A model generated the notes under the pieces. It did not search any database. It was not told where the DNA came from and saw nothing but the letters and a program-made list of their open reading frames with translations. 19,858 nucleotides of DNA, from assembly GCA_003599475.1 (NCBI GenBank), contig QZKK01000076.1, positions 1 to 19,858 on the forward strand, given 5' to 3'. This DNA is from Desulfobacteraceae bacterium (GTDB taxonomy: Bacteria > Desulfobacterota > Desulfobacteria > Desulfobacterales > SURF-15). Below, in pieces: positions 1 through 7,594 of this stretch (positions are counted from its first letter, which is position 1; every line of letters begins with the position of its first letter). Position numbers and translations under genes: made by a program.

Positions 1-312
1 TACCGGGATGTACCGGATTCCTTTGCAATCTATGCATACATCGGCATGCAGGAGACGCTGCGGGGGATTCAGGCAGCCGGTTCCACCGAGCCGGGCAAAG
101 TCTATCAGGCGCTCATGGAAAAGCCGGATTTCATGAGTCCCAAAGGGCCGGCACAATGGCGGATCGACGGAAGGCCTTTCTATAAATATGCCAAGTTCAT
201 CATGGACGGCAAAGGCCCCAAAGAGAGAAAAGACAAATGGGACGTCTGCAAAGTGGCCGATGTCTACATGGGCGAGGAGCTTTGCCTCCCTCTGAAGGAA
301 ATGGGCTGGTAA
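1..312 (+). CDS. ABC transporter substrate-binding protein, branched-chain amino acid type (3' end)
   Basis: Reading frame 1 is open from the first base to the TAA at 310-312, giving about 103 C-terminal residues; the rest lies upstream of the window. The segment (YAYIGMQETLRGIQAAGSTE early on, then a VYQALMEKPDF helix and a GRPFYKYAKFI strand) looks like the last lobe of a type I periplasmic binding protein (Peripla_BP_6/LivK-like). In this family the helix after the YIGMQ-type motif packs the C-terminal domain. It sits 31 bases before livG, and the four other components of a Liv importer follow, so it is very probably that system's binding protein. The ligand cannot be read from this fragment: family members bind Leu/Ile/Val, amides, urea or aromatic acids. 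Confidence 0.8.
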   Translation, partial: YRDVPDSFAIYAYIGMQETLRGIQAAGSTEPGKVYQALMEKPDFMSPKGPAQWRIDGRPFYKYAKFIMDGKGPKERKDKWDVCKVADVYMGEELCLPLKEMGW

Positions 313-343
313 CAACGGGACCACCGGAAACGGGGATCGATCC

Positions 344-1102
344 ATGGCCGAAGCCTTGAGAACCGAAAGACTCAGCAGGCATTTCGGCGGCCTCATCGCC
401 GTCAGAGAGGCCGATTTCAGGATCGAGGAAAACGAATCCATCGGGATCATCGGCCCCAACGGTTCGGGGAAAACCACTTTTTTCAACCTTCTTTCAGGCC
501 TGTTCCCCCCCACCGAGGGAAAGATCCTGCTTTTTTCGGAAGATGTTTCGATTTTACCGGCGCATCGGCGGGTGCTCAAAGGGATGGTCAGAACCTTCCA
601 ACTGGTGTCCGTCTTCAATTCCCTGACGGTATGGGAAAATCTCGTATTGTCCTGCCTGCGTTTCCGGAGCCCGCCCCTGTCCGGGGTGAAATTCTTTCTA
701 TCCCCGGCAGATACCGGAATGATTCAAAAGGACTGTCAGAAAGCCTTGGAGGTCGTCGGATTGGAAAGCCTTTCCCTTACGACGACCTCCGAGCTTTCCT
801 ATGGAGCAAAAAGGATGCTGGAGATCGGAATCGCTCTTTCTCTGCATCCGAAGCTGCTCCTGCTCGATGAACCGCTGGCCGGATTGAGCGACCACGAGAT
901 CGTCGAAGTCCTGAGCATCCTCCATCGGATCAAGCGTAATTTGACCCTCATCGTCATCGAACACAAACTTTCCAAAATCGTCGATCTTGTGGACCGGCTG
1001 TGCGTGATGAACGAGGGGTGTTTCATCTGTGAAGGGGATCCCGGACAAGTATTGAACGACAGCTCCGTTCGGGAATGCTACTGGGGGAAGTCGACGGGAT
1101 AG
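344..1102 (+). CDS. livG: Branched-chain amino acid-type ABC transporter ATP-binding protein LivG
   Basis: A 252-residue ATPase with the full set of nucleotide-binding motifs: Walker A GPNGSGKT at residues 37-44, a degenerate signature LSYGAKR at 151-157 (LSYG in place of LSGG, common in LivG proteins), and Walker B LLLLDEP with Asp175-Glu176. The insertion between Walker A and the signature, and the VRTFQL Q-loop, are typical of LivG rather than LivF. It should power uptake through LivM/LivH as a heterodimer with LivF on the cytoplasmic face. The ATG at 344 follows a GGGGAT stretch, which is a usable though not ideal ribosome site. The gene ends exactly where the open frame containing livF begins. 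Confidence 0.93.
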   Translation: MAEALRTERLSRHFGGLIAVREADFRIEENESIGIIGPNGSGKTTFFNLLSGLFPPTEGKILLFSEDVSILPAHRRVLKGMVRTFQLVSVFNSLTVWENLVLSCLRFRSPPLSGVKFFLSPADTGMIQKDCQKALEVVGLESLSLTTTSELSYGAKRMLEIGIALSLHPKLLLLDEPLAGLSDHEIVEVLSILHRIKRNLTLIVIEHKLSKIVDLVDRLCVMNEGCFICEGDPGQVLNDSSVRECYWGKSTG

Positions 1103-1123
1103 TTGCCGCGAATGGAGATTTTC

Positions 1124-1813
1124 ATGCTGGAGATCGCAAACTTAGACGTTGCTTACGGTCATGCCCGGGTCCTGCACGATGTCTCGTTTCGAGTCGAAAA
1201 GGGTCAGATGGCCTTTTTCATCGGCCGGAACGGCGCCGGCAAATCGACCCTTCTGAAATCCATCATGGGGCTGCTGAGACCGCAGAAGGGTTCCATCCGC
1301 TATCGGAAAGAGGAAATTTCCGGATTTCAGCCGGAAGACCTCTACCGGCAGGGGATGCGTTACGTGGGGCAGGAAAAAAAGGTGTTCGGAAACCTGACGG
1401 TCCGTGAAAACATCGAAATCGCCGCCTATTCCGGCAAGGAGCCGATCGAGCGCGCGCTGGAAAAAATCATATCGATTTATCCCAAGATCGTATCTCTTTT
1501 CGACACCAAAGCCGGGCAGTTGAGCGGCGGGCAGAGACAGATCCTTCTGATCGGCCGGGCCCTGGTGGGGGATCCGCAACTTCTTCTCATCGATGAACCC
1601 ACCCAAGGCCTTGCAGCGGTGGTCATCGAGGATGTCGGCAGCATCCTGAAGGCTTTGAAGGATCGGGTGTCGGCGGTCATCGTCGAGCAGAACCTTGCCA
1701 TCGTCAACTATTTAGCGGACCGGGTTTATGCGTTGAAGGAGGGAAAGATCGCCAAGGCCTTGCTCGATCGGTCAGACATTACGAGCATGCAGGGGATGGA
1801 GGAGTATCTATGA
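1124..1813 (+). CDS. livF: Branched-chain amino acid-type ABC transporter ATP-binding protein LivF
   Basis: A 229-residue ATPase, shorter than LivG as expected for LivF. It has Walker A GRNGAGKS at residues 34-41, signature LSGGQ at 133-137 and Walker B LLLIDEPTQGL with Asp157-Glu158. The frame opens earlier, at TTG 1103 and ATG 1112. I choose ATG 1124 because GGAG at 1114-1117 stands six bases ahead of it, and because MLEIANLDVAYG is the normal LivF beginning. Its stop overlaps the livM start in an ATGA junction, which implies translational coupling. It should pair with LivG in the importer. Confidence 0.92.
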   Translation: MLEIANLDVAYGHARVLHDVSFRVEKGQMAFFIGRNGAGKSTLLKSIMGLLRPQKGSIRYRKEEISGFQPEDLYRQGMRYVGQEKKVFGNLTVRENIEIAAYSGKEPIERALEKIISIYPKIVSLFDTKAGQLSGGQRQILLIGRALVGDPQLLLIDEPTQGLAAVVIEDVGSILKALKDRVSAVIVEQNLAIVNYLADRVYALKEGKIAKALLDRSDITSMQGMEEYL

Positions 1814-2832
1814 CACCCTCCCGCCCTTCGGTCAGGACTTCGCAAAGAGATACCCTGGAGTGCGCGGCGGGGATGGTGAATCGACCGGCAACAAAGCGCC
1901 TTTGGGTGGATGCGGCCGCAGTCGGCGCAGCCTTTCTTCTTCTGGCACCCCTCGTCTCCATCCATCGCGTCACCGATTTCATGATTTTTTGCATCTTCGC
2001 CCTTTCCTTCGATCTGATGTACGGATACATGGGGCGCCTTTCCTTCGGCCATCTGCTTTACCTGGGAACAGGCGCTTACGGCTGCGGGCTTTTTCTGAAG
2101 TATCTCGGAAGCAGTCTCTTCCTGGCGATGGCAACGGGAATTATCGCAGCCGGCCTCCTGGGGATGGTCCTCGGCCTGATCATGGTGCGCACGACCGGCG
2201 CCTGCTTCTCGCTGATGGCCCTGGCGTTTAACCATATCGGCTTCTTCCTGGTGCTTTCTCCATTGAAGCAGATCACAAACGGCGAGGATGGATTCGGTAT
2301 TCACCCCCCGGCAGCGGGTCTTCTGAATCTCGGCGACAAATATATCATGTTTATCGTGGTTCTTTTCTTTCTGCTCCTCTGCTTTTCCTTCTTGAAAAAA
2401 ATGACTTCTTCCCCCTTTGGAATTCTCATCCGCTCCATCAAAGAAGATGAAACAAGGGTTCGGTTTTTGGGGTACAACACGTATTTTTATAAATGGATCA
2501 CCTTTGTTACGGCCAGTTTCATGGCCGGCTTGACCGGGACTCTGACCGCGCTCAACTACAACTATATCAACCCGAACGTGATGGATGTCCACAGCAATGT
2601 GGGAGTGGTTTTCGCATGCCTGATCGGCGGCTCCGGCAGCCTTTACGGAGCCCTTATCGGAGGTGTCGTCTATATGATGATCAGCAATTATCTGGCGATC
2701 TACATTCCGCGTTGGGAAATGTTTCTCGGGATTTCCCTTCTGATCATCGTTTTTCGATTCAGGAGAGGAATCTGGGGCAGCGTCCGAGGCTTTGAGGCCT
2801 ATCTGCCTCGGAGAAGAAAGGTTCACATATGA
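1810..2832 (+). CDS. livM: Branched-chain amino acid-type ABC transporter permease LivM
   Basis: A strongly hydrophobic protein of up to 340 residues. It has repeated membrane segments and the LivM-type sequence RLSFGHLLYLGTGAYG, followed further on by a cytoplasmic loop SPFGILIRSIKEDETRVRFLGYN. That loop matches the permease EAA-like loop of LivH/LivM proteins, which touches the ATPases. The C-terminal part (GGSGSLYGALIGG) is also family-typical. The ATG at 1810 overlaps the livF stop. An internal ATG at 1873 (residue 22, MVNRPATKRL) behind GGCGGGG is an alternative start that would drop a polar leader without touching the first membrane helix. It forms the transmembrane pore with LivH. Confidence 0.92.
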   Translation: MTPSRPSVRTSQRDTLECAAGMVNRPATKRLWVDAAAVGAAFLLLAPLVSIHRVTDFMIFCIFALSFDLMYGYMGRLSFGHLLYLGTGAYGCGLFLKYLGSSLFLAMATGIIAAGLLGMVLGLIMVRTTGACFSLMALAFNHIGFFLVLSPLKQITNGEDGFGIHPPAAGLLNLGDKYIMFIVVLFFLLLCFSFLKKMTSSPFGILIRSIKEDETRVRFLGYNTYFYKWITFVTASFMAGLTGTLTALNYNYINPNVMDVHSNVGVVFACLIGGSGSLYGALIGGVVYMMISNYLAIYIPRWEMFLGISLLIIVFRFRRGIWGSVRGFEAYLPRRRKVHI

Positions 2833-3662
2833 TTTACACACTCCTCTACGGGTTTTCGATCGGCGCTATCCTCTACTTTATTTCCATCGGACTCTCCCTT
2901 ACCTTCGGAACGATGCGGGTGATCAATTTTGCGCACACGCTCACTTACAGCATCGGCGTCTACATGCTGATCACGTTCATTCCTTTGCTGAAGGGAAGCT
3001 TCATCCCGTCTGCCGTGCTGGCGGTTCTTTCGGTCATACCGATCAGCTACGGGATCGAACGGTTCATCATTCGAAGGCTCTACGGAGAATCGCTCGATTA
3101 CACATTCATCGCGACTTTCGCCGTAACCCTCATCGGGGTGGACACCATCAAATGGATCTGGGGGGTAAATCCCCACCCTTTCAGCGACCCAATGGGGACC
3201 TACCTTTCGATCGCAAGTTTCACATTCCCCATCTATCGGATCGTTATCTTCGGGATTGCGGTTGCGCTCTTCTTTGTCCTGGAGCTTTTTTTCAAGAAAA
3301 CCATCATGGGCAAGATCGTCGTCGCAGCCCTGGAAGACAAAGACGGGGTCCGATGCCTGGGGATTCGAGTGGATCGGTATTTCTCATGGATGTTCATTCT
3401 GGGAAGCGCGCTGGCGGGATTGGGCGGGGTATTGTATGCCCCCATCAGTGCCGTACATCCCTACATGGGGTTTTCCGTGCTTTTACTGGCGTTTGCGGTG
3501 GTGATCGTGGGGGGGATGGGAAACCTGCGCGGAACGTTTTTCGCGGCCTTCGGTCTCGGAATGGTCATGTCGTTTACCGCCCGCTATTGGTCCCAGGGGG
3601 CTGAGACCATGGTCTTTATCGTTATGGCCGTCGTTCTGGTGCTTCGGCCGATCGATATCTAA
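2829..3662 (+). CDS. livH: Branched-chain amino acid-type ABC transporter permease LivH
   Basis: A 277-residue membrane protein of usual LivH length. It shows the N-terminal GLSLTFGTMRVINFAHTLTYSIG motif region (GL-LTFG-MRVINFAHG type), the permease loop MGKIVVAALEDKDGVRCLGI, and the C-terminal GGMGNLRGTFFAAFGLGM segment of the family. The ATG at 2829 overlaps the livM stop in ATGA. The TAA stop lies in a perfect 11-bp tandem duplication (ATCGATATCTA at 3651-3661 and 3662-3672), which does not change the protein. It is the last gene of the Liv operon; 117 bases separate it from the oxidoreductase gene, and no clear terminator is visible between them. Confidence 0.92.
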   Translation: MIYTLLYGFSIGAILYFISIGLSLTFGTMRVINFAHTLTYSIGVYMLITFIPLLKGSFIPSAVLAVLSVIPISYGIERFIIRRLYGESLDYTFIATFAVTLIGVDTIKWIWGVNPHPFSDPMGTYLSIASFTFPIYRIVIFGIAVALFFVLELFFKKTIMGKIVVAALEDKDGVRCLGIRVDRYFSWMFILGSALAGLGGVLYAPISAVHPYMGFSVLLLAFAVVIVGGMGNLRGTFFAAFGLGMVMSFTARYWSQGAETMVFIVMAVVLVLRPIDI

Positions 3663-3717
3663 TCGATATCTAAGAAGAAAAGAAATGTCCAATTTCCAGT
3701 GTTTAAGGAAGAGAAGA

Positions 3718-3783
3718 ATGCCTGAATTCGAACCGATAAGGGAAGAGGGGCCGACGGTTGCCGGGAAAGGAGACACGAAATGA
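3718..3783 (+). CDS. Possible 21-codon leader ORF upstream of the AOR-family gene
   Basis: An ATG at 3718 is preceded by AAGGA at 3705-3709 with good spacing. It opens 21 codons (beginning MPEFEPIREEG, ending AGKGDTK) and stops at TGA 3781-3783, so its end overlaps the AOR ATG in an ATGA junction. The predicted peptide is polar and has no signal or membrane segment. The AOR gene also has its own AAAGGAG site, so coupling is not strictly needed. No homology is recognised. It could be a regulatory leader, a small protein or a chance ORF. The strong ribosome site plus the exact overlap is the only reason it is listed. Confidence 0.3.
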   Translation: MPEFEPIREEGPTVAGKGDTK

Positions 3784-5651
3784 AAGGCATATGGGGGAAA
3801 GTTTTAAAAATCGATCTGACAAACAGGACCTGCGCTTCGGAGCAATTGCCCGATGCGGTGTATCAATATTTTTTAGGGGGCGCCGGAATCGCCGCCTACT
3901 ACATGTGGAAGGAATGCCCTGCGGGGACGACCGCCTTCAACCCGGCAAACCGCCTTACTCTTGCAGGGGGCCCCATGACCGGCTTGAAACAGACGGGGGC
4001 TGCCAAATGGACTGCCGGGGCGATCTCGCCTTCCATCCGGATGAATGCGGATTCGGCTGCGACGGGCAATTTCGGAATCGAATTGAAAGAGACCGGTTTC
4101 GATGCAATCGTCGTTTACGGAAGAGCCTCCGGACCGGTCTATGTCATGGTGGAAGATGGAAGAGCAAGGATCAGGGATGCCCGAAGGTTCTGGGGCAAGA
4201 ACGCTTATGAGACGGAAGACGGAATCAAAGCGCTGGAGGGAGACGACGTCGAAACGGTCACGATCGGGCAGGCCGGTGAACGGTTGGTCCGCTTTGCCAA
4301 CATCCAGACAAGAAAAAAATCGTTTCTGGGCCGGTGCGGTCTGGGGGCGGTGATGGGCTCGAAGCTTCTTAAAGGAATCGCCGTCCGCGGCTCGCAGGTC
4401 TGCCCCCTCTACGATCCGAAAGAGGCAAACCGGTTGAACAGGGAGCTCAACAGACGGGTTGCCGACCTGGACGCCGCCCAGCCGGAGTATTTGCGCTTCC
4501 GACGCGTGGGCACCGCAGGCGCAACCGAATTGTTCGCTCCTCAGGGGAACCTTCCGATCAAAAACTACCAGCTTGCCCGGTTTCCCAGCGGAGAAGAAAA
4601 CCTGCACGGGAGCAATTATGCGAAGGTGCTCAAAGCCAAGCCGTGGCCATGCAAATACTGCACACTGCAGTGCCATAACCTCTGCGAGATCTCCAAAGGG
4701 CCTTATAAGTACAAGGGGAAGGGCCCGGAGTACGAATCGTTTGCCATGATGGGCTACGATACCATGGTCGACGACATCGAAGCGGTGTCGTATGCATGCG
4801 AGTTGGCGAACCTCTATTCGATGGACTGCATTTCTTTAGGGGCGGTGATCGCCTGGGCCATGGAATCCTATGAAAAAGGCGTCATTACCCGGAAAGACAC
4901 CTACGGACTCGATCTCAAGTGGGGGAATGCGGAGGCTCTGGTCGAGATGACCCGAAAGATCGGGGAAAGAGCCGACGGCCTGGCCTACCTGCTGGGGGAG
5001 GGGTGCAAGATCGCTGCGGAAAGGATCGGCAGGGGCTCGGATGCCTGGGCCGTACAGATGAAGGGACAGGAAATTGCCGCCCACAACTGGCGGGCACAGT
5101 ATATCTCAGCCCTCAACTACTGCACGGGAGCCGCATCGGGGCCCAACCACGAGCGGGGGAATTCCCAGCACATCTGGGTGGGACATGTTCGATTGCCCGA
5201 ATGGGGAATCGATGAGGTCGCAAACGAAGAGCGCTGGTCGTGGGAAAAAGCACCCGATCGAAACGCCAAATTCCACGACTATTGCAACGTCATCAACTCC
5301 GCCTGTCACTGCAAGTTCATGGAATTCCGGGGGTACACCCTTACCGATCTGGTCGAAAGCATCAACGCCTGCACGGGGTTCGGATGGACGACCGGCGACC
5401 TGCGGCGCTGCGGCGAGCGGATCACGACGCTGCAGAAAATTCTCAATATCCGCTATGGCTGGAAAAAAGAAGACGATTTCCGGTACCCCAAACGATTCAT
5501 GGAACCGGTCGATGAGGGACCCGCCGCCGGTAAAATCCCGATCGGCCTGGAAGACGCCATAAAGGCGTATTACCGCCTCCGCGGGTGGGATGAAAACGGG
5601 ATCCCCGCCTCTGAGCTGATCGATCGGCTGGCTATGGGAGCGTATGCATAG
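3780..5651 (+). CDS. Aldehyde:ferredoxin oxidoreductase (AOR) family tungsten/iron-sulfur enzyme
   Basis: A 623-residue protein of normal AOR length. The N-terminal domain (MKGIWGKVLKIDLTN, then GGAGIAAYYMW and the LAGGPMTGL and GRCGLGAVMGSK segments) is the AOR_N region that binds the bis-pterin cofactor. A [4Fe-4S] motif Cys-X2-Cys-X3-Cys is present at Cys291, Cys294 and Cys298, and the distal ligand is probably Cys511 in NSACHCKF. The central SMDCISLGAVIAWAMES segment matches the conserved AOR helix region that normally reads MDTIS. Family members oxidise aldehydes to acids, or reduce acids, with ferredoxin; related BamB proteins act on benzoyl-CoA. The substrate cannot be assigned here. 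No ferredoxin or flavoprotein partner is adjacent, but a MoaD/ThiS-like gene follows by 39 bases, as is often seen with this family. The ATG has an AAAGGAG site. Confidence 0.92.
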   Translation: MKGIWGKVLKIDLTNRTCASEQLPDAVYQYFLGGAGIAAYYMWKECPAGTTAFNPANRLTLAGGPMTGLKQTGAAKWTAGAISPSIRMNADSAATGNFGIELKETGFDAIVVYGRASGPVYVMVEDGRARIRDARRFWGKNAYETEDGIKALEGDDVETVTIGQAGERLVRFANIQTRKKSFLGRCGLGAVMGSKLLKGIAVRGSQVCPLYDPKEANRLNRELNRRVADLDAAQPEYLRFRRVGTAGATELFAPQGNLPIKNYQLARFPSGEENLHGSNYAKVLKAKPWPCKYCTLQCHNLCEISKGPYKYKGKGPEYESFAMMGYDTMVDDIEAVSYACELANLYSMDCISLGAVIAWAMESYEKGVITRKDTYGLDLKWGNAEALVEMTRKIGERADGLAYLLGEGCKIAAERIGRGSDAWAVQMKGQEIAAHNWRAQYISALNYCTGAASGPNHERGNSQHIWVGHVRLPEWGIDEVANEERWSWEKAPDRNAKFHDYCNVINSACHCKFMEFRGYTLTDLVESINACTGFGWTTGDLRRCGERITTLQKILNIRYGWKKEDDFRYPKRFMEPVDEGPAAGKIPIGLEDAIKAYYRLRGWDENGIPASELIDRLAMGAYA

Positions 5652-5690
5652 AGAATCGCCGGAAACGGAGAAAAGCGCATCTTTTGTTCC

Positions 5691-5936
5691 GTGAAGATAA
5701 CGATCAATATGAAACCTCACGTGGTTTCGAAAGGAACCGTGTTATCCGAGGTGGTTCAAACGATCCGGAAATCGCTCGGTGACGACCCGGTCGTACAATC
5801 CCTGATCGCTCGGACGGGAGGAGACCACCTGACGTTTGTATTGAACAAACGAATCGTTCGGGGAGAAAAAGATCTCAAGATCGAACTGAAAGAAGGAGAC
5901 GATATCCGCTGGATGCGGCCCTACGCCGGCGGATAG
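5691..5936 (+). CDS. MoaD/ThiS-like beta-grasp protein
   Basis: An 81-residue protein with the size and pattern of MoaD/ThiS sulfur carriers. It has an N-terminal beta strand (KITINMKPHVV), a central helix, a FVLNKRIVRG segment, a KEGDDIRWMRP turn and a C-terminal Gly80-Gly81, the end that is adenylated and thiocarboxylated in the family. Placed just after an AOR gene, it most likely supplies or handles dithiolene sulfur for the tungsten pterin cofactor. The start is GTG 5691; no good ribosome site is close, and ATG 5709 would cut into the first strand, so GTG is kept. A role as a protein carrier for the downstream biosynthetic genes is conceivable but unsupported. Confidence 0.82.
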   Translation: MKITINMKPHVVSKGTVLSEVVQTIRKSLGDDPVVQSLIARTGGDHLTFVLNKRIVRGEKDLKIELKEGDDIRWMRPYAGG

Positions 5937-5958
5937 GTGCACCGGTGCTTAGAGCGGA

Positions 5959-6008
5959 GGTGGATCGAGGGGGACCAAGACCCCAACCACCGGGAAAAGG
6001 ATTTCCCG
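5959..6008 (+). other. Two adjacent hairpins between the MoaD-like and FAD oxidoreductase genes
   Basis: The first inverted repeat pairs GGTGG (5959-5963) and GGGG (5970-5973) with CCCC (5981-5984) and CCACC (5987-5991). The second pairs CGGGAAA (5991-5997) with TTTCCCG (6002-6008) around a 4-base loop; the two share base 5991. Neither is followed by a T run, so a factor-independent terminator is not convincing. They do mark a break between the AOR/MoaD pair and the next operon. The rest of this 254-base gap shows no credible gene. Confidence 0.4.
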
Positions 6009-6096
6009 CCTTGTACATACGCCCTCCATTTTCCATGACGTCGCGTGGTTCTGCAATGTAGCTCCACCGAATAGGTCCGTTCGATCGATTGAAGTA

Positions 6097-6125
6097 TTGA
6101 AATTTCAAGCCGAATCAGACATAAA
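6097..6125 (+). promoter_or_regulatory. Possible sigma-70-type promoter for the FAD oxidoreductase/ATP-grasp operon
   Basis: TTGAAA (6097-6102) and CATAAA (6120-6125) are separated by 17 bases and lie about 65 bases before the ATG at 6191. The -35 element is part of a perfect 12-bp palindrome, TTGAAATTTCAA (6097-6108), which could also be an operator half-site pair. The -10 match is only partial. This is the most promoter-like place in the gap before the central operon. Confidence 0.3.
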
Positions 6126-6190
6126 AGAACTGTGCTTCCGGAGCAGGCGGGTCTGAGTCTCTTATTCCTATCGAATCGAAAGGATCGGAA

Positions 6191-7576
6191 ATGGAATCGA
6201 AAAAAGCCGATGTCGTGATATGCGGAGCAGGGATCGCCGGGATCTCGGCCGCTTATTTTCTGTCCGTGCACCGGGGCATCCGGGATATCCTGCTGGTCGA
6301 CGAGCGGCCTCCGCTGACTCTGACCAGCGACAAGTCCACCGAATGCTACCGCAACTGGTGGCCCGGCCCCGGCGATACCATGGTTCGTTTCATGAACCAA
6401 AGCATCGATCTGCTCGAACAGCTCGCTGAGGAAAGCGATAACTATTTCCACATGAACCGGCGCGGGTATGTTTTTCTTACCGCCGATCCGGACAGGGCTT
6501 TACAGATGAGGCGCGCGGCGGAGGAGATCGGCCGGATGGGGGCCGGGCCGCTTCGGCTGCACCAGGGGCTGTCCGAGGATCCGAGCTATCCGATGTGCGA
6601 CCCTCAGACCTCCGATTCCAAGCTAAACGGTTCGGATCTTGTGCTCGATCCCGAGGTCATCCGGAAGCAATACCCTTTCATCTCCGATACTGCGCTTGCC
6701 ATGCTGCACGTGCGCCGCTGCGGCTGGCTGAGCGCCCAGCAGTTGGGCATGTACCTCATCGACCGGGCAAAAGAACGGGGGACCCGCCTGCTGAAGGGCC
6801 GCCTTACCGGGGTTTCCACCCGAGCGGACCGGATCGAGTCCGTCCAGGTGGAAACGGATGGGGGGCCGATCGAGGTCGCGACCCGCACCTTCATCATCGC
6901 CGCAGGACCCTTTCTGAAGCAGGCGGGGGCGATGATCGGGATCGACTTTCCGGTTGTAAACGAGCTGCACGGCAAGATCGCCTTCAACGATCCGAAGGGG
7001 ATCATCTCCCGGGATGCGCCGCTGATGATCTGGCAGGATCCTGTGGCTCCTTACTGGAGCCAAGAGGAGCGGGAAGAGCTCGAAGCAAGAGAAGAGACCC
7101 GTTGGCTGACGAAGGAATTCCCGGCAGGGGTTCATTTCCGCCCGGAAGGCGGGCCCGGCAGCAGCACCATCCTGGCGCTTTGGACCTACGATCTTCAGGT
7201 TCGCGAACCGGTCTGGCCGCTGGTCTTTGAACCAAACTATGCGGAGATCGTCCTGCGCGGCCTGGTGCGCATGATTCCGGGTCTTTCCGTTTACCTGGGC
7301 AGAATAAGCCCTCCTGCGGTAGACGGCGGCTACTACTGCAAGACGCAGGAAAACCGTCCCATCATCGGCCCGCTTCCTGTCGAAGGCGCATATGTGATCG
7401 GGGCGATGTCTGGGTTCGGGATCATGGCGGGGATGGCTGCCGGCGAGTTGGTCGCAACCCATGTCGCAGGCGGCAGGCTACCGGCCTACGCCCCGGATTT
7501 TCTTTTGAGCCGGTACGAGGATCCGGTCTACCGCAAGCTGCTGGAAAACTGGGATTCGACATCCGGGCAGCTTTGA
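6191..7576 (+). CDS. FAD-dependent oxidoreductase, DAO family
   Basis: A 461-residue flavoprotein. The N-terminal Rossmann motif GAGIAG (Gly12, Gly14, Gly17) sits in VVICGAGIAGISAAYFL, and a C-terminal FAD segment AYVIGAMSGFGIMAGMAAGE completes the DAO (D-amino acid oxidase/sarcosine oxidase beta/glycine oxidase) pattern. The stretch DKSTECYRNWW near residues 55-65 is characteristic of an uncharacterised DAO subgroup. These enzymes oxidise C-N bonds of amino or N-methyl amino acids. The ATG is supported by AAGGA at 6179-6183. The gene ends 18 bases before the ATP-grasp gene, so it probably belongs to the same transcript. It follows a ThiS/MoaD-like gene, but it is longer than glycine oxidase ThiO and no thiamine gene is present. 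Confidence 0.85.
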   Translation: MESKKADVVICGAGIAGISAAYFLSVHRGIRDILLVDERPPLTLTSDKSTECYRNWWPGPGDTMVRFMNQSIDLLEQLAEESDNYFHMNRRGYVFLTADPDRALQMRRAAEEIGRMGAGPLRLHQGLSEDPSYPMCDPQTSDSKLNGSDLVLDPEVIRKQYPFISDTALAMLHVRRCGWLSAQQLGMYLIDRAKERGTRLLKGRLTGVSTRADRIESVQVETDGGPIEVATRTFIIAAGPFLKQAGAMIGIDFPVVNELHGKIAFNDPKGIISRDAPLMIWQDPVAPYWSQEEREELEAREETRWLTKEFPAGVHFRPEGGPGSSTILALWTYDLQVREPVWPLVFEPNYAEIVLRGLVRMIPGLSVYLGRISPPAVDGGYYCKTQENRPIIGPLPVEGAYVIGAMSGFGIMAGMAAGELVATHVAGGRLPAYAPDFLLSRYEDPVYRKLLENWDSTSGQL

Positions 7577-7594
7577 TGTTGATCTATCCTTGCC

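Noticed and set aside
1726..2841. Long minus-strand open frame (371 codons) opposite livM
   Set aside because: The plus-strand frame is an obvious LivM permease; the antisense product is rich in His, Lys and Gln with no family features.
3651..3672. Perfect 11-bp tandem duplication at the livH stop
   Set aside because: Real, but the stop codon and protein end are the same with or without the second copy, so no functional effect is apparent.
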